A DNA stretch of 49,004 nt from an uncultured Marivita sp. Its GTDB lineage: Bacteria; Pseudomonadota; Alphaproteobacteria; Rhodobacterales; Rhodobacteraceae. Position 1 is the stretch's first letter, and every line of letters starts with the position of its first letter. A program made the position numbers and the translations under genes. Below the pieces are notes generated by a model. That model saw only the letters and a program-made list of their open reading frames with translations. It was not told where the DNA came from and did not search any database. Shown piece by piece: positions 38,034 to 46,800 of this stretch. The stretch is taken from assembly GCA_947503115.1 (NCBI GenBank), contig CANNCS010000014.1:1-49004 (forward strand), written 5' to 3'.

Positions 38034-39428
38034 TCAGCCCTTTCCGATCGGGAAGCTGGAAACATAGGCTTCAGGTTCCGCTGGATCGAACGTCTTGCCC
38101 ATAATCGTATGCGACTTGTAGGTGATGTCCGGCGCATCATAGCCGAGATCGTTCATCACTTTCTTAGCATCAGCAGCAAGATAAACCTGCTCGGCCACCG
38201 CCTTGTAGTCGACATCGCCGTCGATGTAGCCCCAACGCTTCATCTGGGTGAGGATCCACACCCCCATTGAGTGCCACGGGAACGGATCAAAGTCGATTCT
38301 GTCCGGCACCTGCTGCACTTCGCCCAGACCGTCGGCAAAGGTGCCTGTCAGGACCTGTTCGATCACCGGGACTGGTTGGTTGAGGTAATTGGTTGGTGCA
38401 ATCGCCGCCGAGATTTCTTTTCGGTTGTCCGGGTTAGAAGCATACTGCGTCGCATCGATGATCGACTTCAAAAGCGCGCCATAGGTGTTCGGCAACTCGG
38501 TCGCAAAGGACAGCGGTGCGGCAAATGCACAGCACGGGTGTCCCTCCCAAATGTCTTTGGTCAGCATGTGGATAAAGCCGATACCTTCCCAGACCGCGCG
38601 TTGGTTGAACGGATCGGGCGACAGGTAGCCGTCTAGGTTGCCAGCACGCAGGTTCGCAACCATCTCGGGCGGCGGCACCACACGGATTTGGATGTCCACA
38701 TCCGGGTCCAGACCGAATTCAGCCACATAGTAGCGCAGCAGGAAGTTGTGCATCGAGTATTCGAACGGCACACCGAAGGTGAAGCCCTTCCACTGTTTCG
38801 GATCGCGCTTGTCTAGGTGCTCGTTGGACAGGACGATGGCCTGACCGTTGATGTTTTCCACCGCTGGCATGATGTACGGTTCGGCCACCGAACCTGCACC
38901 GAGTGTCATCGCCAAAGGCATCGGTGTCAGCATGTGGGACGCGTCGTATTCGCCCGACAGCGACTTGTCGCGTGCCACGGCCCAGCCAGCTGTTTTGATG
39001 ACCTGCGCGTTCAGGCCATAACGTTCGTAAAACCCCAAAGGTTGCGCCATGATGATCGGAGTGGCGCAGGTGATTGGCACGAAGCCAATGCTCAGATCTG
39101 TCTTTTCAGGTGTACCCAGATTGTCGAGGATTGCTGCCTTTGCTTCGTTCATCGGAAAAACCGAAGCAAGCGCCCCCGCTACGGTGCTGCCGCCCAGCAT
39201 TCCCATAAAGGAGCGGCGGCCAATGTCGCTTTGGCCAAAGACCGATCGTACGATCGCGCTTTCAACAGCGCGTTCCATCATCTGCTCTGATGACATCTGC
39301 GTTGGGTCGAGGTCTTTGGAGGTGTGGCTGTGACTATGACCGGATGCGCAGCTGTCGCAACCGCAATCCGCGCCATGACGCAGATCTGTGTCTGCCGAAA
39401 ACGGGTTTCCTAGGCTCTTGATCGTCAT
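38034..39428 (-). CDS. CmpA/NrtA-family substrate-binding protein, cyanate importer
   Basis: A 464-aa binding protein, first gene of the operon. The mature part (from about residue 90) has the NrtA-type features GFVPITCATPIIMAQPLGFYE, SGEYDASHMLTPMPLAM and VRAGNLDGYLSPDPFN-like residues. It is unusual in carrying a long N-region before the twin-arginine-like GRRSFMGMLGG (near residue 71): HGADCGCDSCASGHSHSH is rich in Cys and His. Such Cys-rich leaders occur in alphaproteobacterial relatives. Export is probably by Tat. Cyanate is inferred from cynS; nitrate or bicarbonate are alternatives. Confidence 0.87.
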   Translation of the reverse strand: MTIKSLGNPFSADTDLRHGADCGCDSCASGHSHSHTSKDLDPTQMSSEQMMERAVESAIVRSVFGQSDIGRRSFMGMLGGSTVAGALASVFPMNEAKAAILDNLGTPEKTDLSIGFVPITCATPIIMAQPLGFYERYGLNAQVIKTAGWAVARDKSLSGEYDASHMLTPMPLAMTLGAGSVAEPYIMPAVENINGQAIVLSNEHLDKRDPKQWKGFTFGVPFEYSMHNFLLRYYVAEFGLDPDVDIQIRVVPPPEMVANLRAGNLDGYLSPDPFNQRAVWEGIGFIHMLTKDIWEGHPCCAFAAPLSFATELPNTYGALLKSIIDATQYASNPDNRKEISAAIAPTNYLNQPVPVIEQVLTGTFADGLGEVQQVPDRIDFDPFPWHSMGVWILTQMKRWGYIDGDVDYKAVAEQVYLAADAKKVMNDLGYDAPDITYKSHTIMGKTFDPAEPEAYVSSFPIGKG

Positions 39429-39577
39429 ATGCAGTCCCCTGTCTGGTGGATGTTCCTAGTGATTGACGCCATGTTGACAGGAGGGCGGCACCAGAAAAAC
39501 CATGTGCTCAATATTTGCTCAAAGTGAAAATAATATTTATATACAGTAAGTTATTGGATTTATCCGAAGGTCAAAAT

Positions 39578-39610
39578 TTACGAATAATCGTAAATTACGA
39601 AATTTCGTTA
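39578..39610. promoter_or_regulatory. Tandem palindromes in cyanate-operon divergent promoter
   Basis: TTACGA-ATAA-TCGTAA (39578-39593) and TTACGA-AATT-TCGTTA (39595-39610) are two copies of one inverted repeat, 17 bp centre to centre. They lie 35 bp before the regulator start and about 150 bp before the importer start. They are strong candidates for the binding site of the adjacent Fis-type regulator. Confidence 0.6.
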
Positions 39611-39644
39611 GACAGTTCTGCGCTGCAGCGTCAGGCTTTGGAGT

Positions 39645-41510
39645 ATGCTTGATACCAAAGCCCGATCTGATTCCCTTTTGGCCGCATTTCCCGATGCCGC
39701 ACTGCTACTCGACACCTCTCAAGACAAGGTGGTCGCGCTTAATGGTGCGGCGGCAGCCCTGTTTGGAATCGACCAGGGGGCAACCCATGCGTTGCGGTTC
39801 TCCGGTTTCCTTGGCGCCGCGCTGGCCAAGTTCGTTGTCTTTGTTGAAGAGGTTGATCACCGGGGGGAATGCTGGACGCGGGATGTGCCGCTCTGCAAGG
39901 TCGACGGATCGCCCTTGCGCTGCGAAATCCGTGCTCGGGGTGTGCCCGATCAGGCGGGATTTCTGTTGCTTAGCTTCACTGATCTCGACGCGTTCGACAA
40001 ACGCACCCAAATCGCAGAGTCGGCAGAGCTGCACCGCGCAGGACTGCTTGAATGGAAACGGGCCGAGACCTTTTTTGCCGAACTAGAACGCCAGAACCAA
40101 TTGATCCTGAATGCAGCGGGCGAAGGGATCTATGGTGTAAATGCTGAGGGCAAGACAACCTTCGTAAATCGCGCCGCACAGGAAATGCTGGGTTGGACGA
40201 CACAGGATTTATTGGGCAAGGACATCCATTCGATGATCCACCACCACCACCTGAACGGCGAGGTCTACCCTTCGCAGCAATGCCCGATCTACCGCTCGTT
40301 CCGCTTTGAACAGGTGCACCGGATCGAGGACGAGGTGTTCTGGCGCAAGGACGGCAAGCCGATCCGTGTCGAATATGTCTCGACCCCGATCTACGATCAA
40401 AAAGTTTTGGCAGGCGCAGTGGTCATCTTTCGCGACATCACTGAACGCAAAGAAGGCGAACGCAAGCTGCGTGAGGCGCTGGACGAGGTGGCGGCACTGC
40501 GCGACAGGCTGGAGCAGGAAAACGAATACCTGCAAGAGGCGATCAGCTCGGAGCGGGCGCACCACGATATCATCGGCAGCTCGCCCGCGATCCGTCAAGT
40601 CGTGACCCGCATCGACCTAGTGGCGGGTACCGACGCCACCGTCCTGATCACCGGCGAAGCAGGGACTGGCAAAGCGCTGGTCGCCACCGAAATTCATAAG
40701 GCCAGTCCTCGGTCGCGGCGACCTCTGATCCATTTCAAATGTGGTTCCGTCGCACCAGAGGATGTCGAAGCTGAACTTTTCGGCCAAGTACGCGGGGCAG
40801 GGCCGAACGCAGCGCGGGACAAGCCAGGTAAGCTTGAGCTGGCGCATGGCGGATCGCTTTTTCTAGACGATGTCGAAGAATTGCCGTTCGAAATTCAGGG
40901 CAAGCTGTTGTACGCGCTGCAGAAAAGCACGGTTACACGCGTTGGGGATACGCGGGAAAAGCCGCTGGATATCCGGGTGGTTGCAGCCACCACCCATGCA
41001 CCGACGGACACGCGATCTGGCAATCGGATCCGCGAAGACCTGTATCTGTTCCTGAACGTGTTTCCGATTACCTGTATGCCACTTAGGGACCGTCTGGAAG
41101 ACATACCACTGTTGGCCGCGCATCTGCTGAAGCTCGCATGTCGGCGGCACGGTCGCCCGGTGCCGGTGTTGACTGAACGGGTGGTCCAGCAGATGCAGGC
41201 TTATCACTGGCCAGGCAACGTGCGCGAATTGCACAATGTCATCGAAAGGGCGGCCATCGTGTCGCCTGACCGCAAGTTGGTGTTGGAACTGGGCGGCGGC
41301 GGGCAGGTGGCGTCGTTAACCAATGTGTCGGTCCGCACCGAGGCTGAGATGCAAGAAATGATGCGTCGCAACATCATTGCCGCCTTGCGCGAAACCGGGG
41401 GGCGGGTGTCCGGCGCGTCGGGCGCGGCGGCGCTTTTGGATATCCAGCCAACCACGCTCTATTCCCGGATCAAGGCGCTTGGGATTGATCGGGCGGCAAG
41501 TCAGACTTGA
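39645..41510 (+). CDS. PAS-AAA+-Fis regulator with degenerate GAFTGA motif
   Basis: A 621-aa regulator of the sigma-54 enhancer-binding family. Two PAS-like regions span about 10-115 and 150-268, and a short coiled coil about 270-305. The AAA+ domain spans about 308-540: Walker A GEAGTGK (337-343), Walker B LFLDD (405-409, where LFLDE is usual). The Fis helix-turn-helix lies about 578-615. The loop that contacts sigma-54, normally GAFTGA, reads GAGPNA at 384-389. Arg of RIREDLYLFLNVFP is kept. It is divergent from the cyanate importer and probably controls it, perhaps with the vegetative sigma factor rather than sigma-54. No strong ribosome site precedes ATG 39645. Confidence 0.87.
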   Translation: MLDTKARSDSLLAAFPDAALLLDTSQDKVVALNGAAAALFGIDQGATHALRFSGFLGAALAKFVVFVEEVDHRGECWTRDVPLCKVDGSPLRCEIRARGVPDQAGFLLLSFTDLDAFDKRTQIAESAELHRAGLLEWKRAETFFAELERQNQLILNAAGEGIYGVNAEGKTTFVNRAAQEMLGWTTQDLLGKDIHSMIHHHHLNGEVYPSQQCPIYRSFRFEQVHRIEDEVFWRKDGKPIRVEYVSTPIYDQKVLAGAVVIFRDITERKEGERKLREALDEVAALRDRLEQENEYLQEAISSERAHHDIIGSSPAIRQVVTRIDLVAGTDATVLITGEAGTGKALVATEIHKASPRSRRPLIHFKCGSVAPEDVEAELFGQVRGAGPNAARDKPGKLELAHGGSLFLDDVEELPFEIQGKLLYALQKSTVTRVGDTREKPLDIRVVAATTHAPTDTRSGNRIREDLYLFLNVFPITCMPLRDRLEDIPLLAAHLLKLACRRHGRPVPVLTERVVQQMQAYHWPGNVRELHNVIERAAIVSPDRKLVLELGGGGQVASLTNVSVRTEAEMQEMMRRNIIAALRETGGRVSGASGAAALLDIQPTTLYSRIKALGIDRAASQT

Positions 41511-41638
41511 TCACAGGCTTTCGTCGCGACCATCGGCTTGCGGTTCAGCGCGGCTTGCGGCCTAACTAACCCGTACGGATGAGACAGATCACTCGTACGG
41601 ACAGTTGCGCGACCTCGAAAACAAAAAAGGCCATAACC

Positions 41639-42670
41639 ATGTCCCCTGTCGAAACCCAAATGCGACGCGAAGTGCGGGAAATTCCGGTTGCCGTGCAACG
41701 CCTGCTTGATCATGGCGGTGAGGAAATTCGGAGCGCAGCATCAGCAATCCGCGCCCGCGATCCAGCCTTTATGATCAGCGTCGCACGTGGGTCGTCCGAT
41801 CATGTGGCAACTTATCTGAAATACGCCGCTGAACTGTTGACCGGCACACCTATCGCGTCGGTTGGGCCTTCGATCGCTTCAATATACAAGCGCCAGTTGC
41901 GATTGACTGGGGGCGTCTGCCTGTCGGTATCGCAATCTGGAAAAAGTCCTGACATCGTTGACATGACGCAGATGGCGCGTGACGGCGGAGCGTTGACAGT
42001 TGCTATGACAAACCACCCGGACAGTCCGTTGGCGGGTGTTGCGGACCATACTTTGGCACTGCATGCCGGTCCCGAACTCAGCGTTGCTGCCACCAAAACG
42101 TTCGTCAACTCGGCCGTTGCCGGTATCTGGCTGTTGGCCGAATGGGCTGAGGATGCCGCGCTTTGCGCCGCGATCCATGATCTTCCAAACAGACTGGAAG
42201 CGGCGATCGGAGTGGATTGGTCGGCTGCGCAAGATGCGTTGAGCGACCGGAATTCGATCTATTGTCTGGGGCGGGGTCCAGCATACGCGATTTCGAATGA
42301 AGCGGCGCTCAAGTTCAAAGAAACCTGCCAAATTCATGCTGAGTCCTATTCTTCGGCAGAGGTGCTCCATGGGCCGGTGTCGATCGTCGACCGCGGTTTT
42401 CCCGTCATCGCCTTTGCTGCTGCAGATGAAGCCGAGTCTGTCTTGGCAGATGTGGCTGATGAGATTGCGCAAAAGGGTGCCACGGTCTTTGGCACCACTT
42501 CGAAGCTCCGATATGCGACAGCACTACCGACTGAACGCACCGGACATCCGCTGACCGATCCGATTGCCCTCATCGCCAGCTTCTACGCCATGGTCGAACA
42601 GGTCGCGACCTCGCGCGGAATCGACCCGGACGCACCGCGACATCTGAAGAAAGTGACGGAAACCCGATGA
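41639..42670 (+). CDS. SIS-domain amino-sugar phosphate isomerase/deaminase
   Basis: A 343-aa protein with two SIS domains, like the isomerase half of GlmS but without the glutaminase domain. Motifs are ISVARGSSDHVATYLKY, LSVSQSGKSPD, AATKTFVNSAVA, LGRGPAYAISNEAALKFKETCQIHAESYSSAEVLHGP. Such GlmS-like proteins next to nagA act as glucosamine-6-phosphate deaminases (NagB-II), giving fructose-6-phosphate and ammonia; that is the likely role. ATG 41639 is preferred over an upstream in-frame ATG at 41579, which lies in leader sequence. It overlaps nagA by 4 bp (ATGA). Confidence 0.87.
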   Translation: MSPVETQMRREVREIPVAVQRLLDHGGEEIRSAASAIRARDPAFMISVARGSSDHVATYLKYAAELLTGTPIASVGPSIASIYKRQLRLTGGVCLSVSQSGKSPDIVDMTQMARDGGALTVAMTNHPDSPLAGVADHTLALHAGPELSVAATKTFVNSAVAGIWLLAEWAEDAALCAAIHDLPNRLEAAIGVDWSAAQDALSDRNSIYCLGRGPAYAISNEAALKFKETCQIHAESYSSAEVLHGPVSIVDRGFPVIAFAAADEAESVLADVADEIAQKGATVFGTTSKLRYATALPTERTGHPLTDPIALIASFYAMVEQVATSRGIDPDAPRHLKKVTETR

Positions 42671-43818
42671 CTGTTTTGATCAAAGCTTACACGGGTGTTC
42701 TGATCCATGATGGGGAAAGGCTTCACTCGGGGCAGGCCTTGCTGATGTCTAAAGCTGAAGGCTGTCGCATCGTCCCCGACGTAGACCTGCCTGAGGATTG
42801 CGAGGTTGAGGCGTTGGATGGTGGTCTGATCGCACCCGGATTTGTCGATCTCCAGGTCAATGGGGGTGGGGGGGTTCTTTTGAACGACAATCCATCCGTG
42901 GACACATTGCGCATCATGGCGGCAGCCCATGCACGGCTGGGCACAGAAGCGTTCCTGCCGACGCTTATCACCGACACGGCAGACCGGACCCGCGCTGCCA
43001 TCGACGCGGTTGCATCGGCCTTGGACGATCGCGTGCCGGGAATTGTTGGGTTGCATCTGGAAGGGCCACACCTGTCGGTGGCGCGTAAGGGTGCGCATGA
43101 TGGGGCTTTGATCCGGGCAATGACGGACGTCGACTTGGCGTTGTTGGTCGAGGCGGCTGAACGTTTGCCCAATGTTATGCTTACCGTTGCGCCCGAGAGC
43201 GTGACGTTGGACCAGATGCGGCGTCTGACTGATGCGGGGGTAATCCTATCGCTAGGACATACAGATGCCGACCGGGCGACCTGCCACGCTGCCTTTGATG
43301 CTGGCGTACGCTGTGTCACCCACCTGTTCAACGCGATGAGCCAGCTTGGCAGTCGCGAACCCGGTCTTGTTGGCGCGACGCTCGAGCGCGAGGAGGTTCA
43401 TGCGGGGCTGATTGCCGATGCGGTGCATGTGCATCCTGCTAGCATACGGATCGCGCTGAATGCCAAACCCCGATCCGACCGAGTGTTTCTTGTCACGGAT
43501 GCGATGGCCCCGGCAGGGTCCGACATCGACGGGTTCACATTGTCCGGGCGCGAGGTATTTCGTTGCGACGGGCGTTTAACCTTGTCCGATGGCACGCTGG
43601 CGGGGGCAGACCTTGATATGGCCACCGCCTTAAACGTGATGGTTGAAGAGGTAGGTGACACCACTGAGAACGCCGTTGCCCGCGCCACTGCCACCCCTGC
43701 CGCGCTATTGCGCGACATTGGCGGGGCAGGGTTCATAGGTAAGTCAACGCAATGGGTGAACTACATCGCTCGCGCAGATGAGAAAGGCACTTCTACAAGG
43801 CGGCTCGGCTTGGTGTGA
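42667..43818 (+). CDS. nagA: N-acetylglucosamine-6-phosphate deacetylase
   Basis: A 383-aa amidohydrolase of normal length. Its product, glucosamine-6-phosphate, passes to the upstream SIS enzyme. The N-terminal metal region reads [19 protein letters not shown], followed by [50 protein letters not shown] and [11 protein letters not shown], which carry the expected Glu, His and Asp ligands. No sugar kinase or transporter follows, so the phosphorylated sugar must come from elsewhere, for example wall recycling or chitin oligomer import. The last 26 bp overlap the end of the convergent RTX gene. Confidence 0.94.
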   Translation: MTVLIKAYTGVLIHDGERLHSGQALLMSKAEGCRIVPDVDLPEDCEVEALDGGLIAPGFVDLQVNGGGGVLLNDNPSVDTLRIMAAAHARLGTEAFLPTLITDTADRTRAAIDAVASALDDRVPGIVGLHLEGPHLSVARKGAHDGALIRAMTDVDLALLVEAAERLPNVMLTVAPESVTLDQMRRLTDAGVILSLGHTDADRATCHAAFDAGVRCVTHLFNAMSQLGSREPGLVGATLEREEVHAGLIADAVHVHPASIRIALNAKPRSDRVFLVTDAMAPAGSDIDGFTLSGREVFRCDGRLTLSDGTLAGADLDMATALNVMVEEVGDTTENAVARATATPAALLRDIGGAGFIGKSTQWVNYIARADEKGTSTRRLGLV

Positions 43819-46800
43819 ACGCAGACCCCACCGACGACCCACGAATGGGCATCGCAGCGCTGGGGACCATCCTTTTCTTGCGATGAGCCTTGAGTGCTTT
43901 CAAATGGCTTGGCAAGTGTGAGAAACGCGCAAAATTCCGTGCCTTTGCGCCATAACCTGTGTTTGCATCCAGTCGCCGCAAATCCGGGAAAAGTTCGAAG
44001 ATCTCGTGACGCACCTTGGTCTGTAGGGACGCCAGTGCAAAATTGCCCGGAAAAAAGCTTTCCGATGGGGCGCCGTTGGCGAACACAATTTGATGATCTT
44101 CGAACATCAAGTGGAAATAGGTCACCTTACGGCAGCCTTTCATGATCCGTGCCGCGCCGCCTTTCATCTTGGCAAGGTGGATTGCTCGGATCAAAGTTTC
44201 CTCTCCGTCAAGGTCCAGAAGAACGCCGTGCTGCGGAGACACGATCAGCGGCGCGTCGGCGCCGGTCAATTCGGGGGAAAGCAAGATTGGGCGCAGCTTG
44301 GGGGCGTGTCCAAGGTCGGATGCGTCCAAATGTCGATGACCAATCCAGCATAGCGTCTGCACACCGTTGTCGCACGTGACAATCTGGTCTCCGGCGCGAA
44401 GACTTTCTACTGGGCAATCACCGTTCACGGTCAGGATCCGCGTACCGGCCGCGAAACACACCACACCGGTGTTTTCGACATTGAAGAAGCTGGTACTTGC
44501 AACGCCGTTGGTGAACACCAATCCACCATTGCCAAACTGTGTATTGTCGGCGTAATCCGCGCCCGCTAATCCGTCATTGGATTGGTTCAGAACACCGTCA
44601 TCCCGGTAGTCAGACGTCAGTTCCCAGATGTTATCGTAATAGGCGGAAAGGTCGACGAAGTCATTGTTCTCGCGGTCGCCATCGGTGAGAGTGCCGGTGA
44701 TACCGACATTGAAATCGCTGATCGTGTCAATGCCATCGCCGGGCGCATAGGTGAAGGTGTCGTCACCATCGCCGCCTGTCAGCGCGTCGTTACCAACACC
44801 ACCGTTGATCGTATCGTTGCCAGCGCCGCCGTTGATCGTATCGTTACCAGCACCGCCGTCGATGACATCCGCGCCCGCGACGTTATGGAGCGAGACATTG
44901 TCTGGAATAACGCCCGTGCCGTTGTCGTCCCCGACCTCGGTGAAGCGCAGCGTATACGTGCCCGCCGAAGGCAGCGCCGCATCTAGCGTGTAGGTGCCCC
45001 AGCCGGTGTTTGTCGGCACCACTGTATCGGTCGCAACAACCGCGCCGGTATCGTCAAGAATCTCGGCTGTGACCCCATCTTCACCGAGGCTCGCACCCGG
45101 ACGGGCCGCCACGTCGAATATGACCGAGGTCGAGCCCGCCTCGGAGACAGTAAAGGGCTGACCCAGCAAGGTTGTCTGACCGCTGATCCCGTCCATCTCG
45201 GTGACCACGTTGGCCGACCCATTCCCAAGGAAGGTGTCTTCCGTACCAGTCTCGTTGTCCCAACCGCCCCAACCTAACAGACCGCCGGATTCAAAATCGC
45301 CATTTGCGATATTTGCCGTGACGTTGTCACCATAAATCAGGTCGTCGCCGTCGCCGCCATCCAACGTGTCGGTGCCGCCGCCACCATAGACTGTGTCGGC
45401 CTCGGTGCCGCCCGAGACGCTGTCCCAACCAGAACCGCCCAGCAGCGTATCGCTGCCCGCGCCGCCGTCAATCGTATCCGCCCAGTCGCCGCCGCTGACA
45501 TAGTCCGCGCCGTCGCCCGAGGTGACGCTGTCATTGCCCTTCTGGCCAATGATAGTGTCATCGCCATCGCTACCAAGGATGGTGTCATTGCCATCACCGC
45601 CAAGGATGGTGTCATCGCCTACGCCACCGTAGAGGAAATCATCGCCTGCGCCGCCGTCGATGCTGTCCGCCGAACCGGCAAGACCACCGTCGGCGATCGT
45701 GTCATTGCCGTCGCCGCCCAGCAGTGTGTCACTGCCATCACCGCCGTCGATGGTGTCACTGCCAACACCGCCATCAATGGTGTCAGAGCCTGCGCCACCG
45801 TGGACGTAATCACCGCCCGCGCTGCCGTCGACGCTGTCATCGCCGGAACCTGCAATGACGGTATCATTGCCGTCACCGGCCAGAATGAAATCGTCATCCG
45901 AGCCATCAGTCGCATCGCCCGCGTCAACCATGTCGCCTTCCGGGTCGCCCAGGTAGGAGCCGTCGATCGTGTCATTGCCCGCCGTGCCTTCTACGATGAA
46001 GTCCGGTGCCGGGATGCCGAGGGATGCCAATTGCGTCGGGGTCGATACTGCGTTGGACAGGACACCAACAAGTGTGATGCTTTCGCCGCCGGGGAAGGTC
46101 AGGATCGCGTCGCCGGTGCCGTCGCCATTGGTGTCGGTGACCGTCACGTCGCCGGTGTTGACAGGTGCGCCATTCGCATCGGTCATGCCCGACACATCCA
46201 GCTGGTCGTTGGTCGTGCCATCGCCGCTGTCGGTCATGTCGAAGGCCTGGACCGTATCATCGCCCGAGCCATCCGCCAGAACAATGGTATCACGCCCGCC
46301 GCCCAGAACGATGTTCTCGATATCTACGAAGCTGGCCGTTGACGTGCCATCGCTGACCGTGCCGTTCTCGGGATCGACGTTGGTCAGATCAACCGTCGTG
46401 TCGGTGGTGATGGCCGAGAGATCGAGGGTGTCGTCGTCAACGCCAGCTTCGCCGCCGCCCAGCGTCTCATTGCCGAAATTGTCTTCGAGAACGATGGTAT
46501 CCGCGTCAGCACCGCCCCAGATATTATCGTCGCCACCGCCGCCATAAATCAGGTCGTCGCCGTCGTCGCCGTCAATGACATCATTGCCATCCGCGCCCAT
46601 GTCGACAATGCTCAGGGAGGGATTGGTCAGCGCCACGTCCGAACTGCCGTTCACGGTGTCGCCATTGGGCGTCACATCTTGGATCACGATGTCGGTGGTC
46701 GTGTCCGTCGCTGTGAAGGTGTACGTGTAGGTCTGTGCGCCCGCCATATCGGCAGGGATCGTGATCGTCTGGTTGCCGATTTGCAGGACGTGATCGCCCT

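Noticed and set aside
39429-39644. Search for a sigma-54 (-24/-12) promoter in the cyanate divergent region.
   Set aside because: A TGGTGCC stretch lacks the matching TTGC at the required spacing on the minus strand.
41571-41620. Two CGTACGG copies between the regulator and the SIS gene, possibly an operator or terminator.
   Set aside because: Direct 7-mers only, with no T-tract and no convincing dyad around them.
45325-45990. Regular repeats that could be mistaken for a CRISPR array.
   Set aside because: The repeats are 27 bp with no unique spacers, keep the reading frame and encode GGxGxD units.
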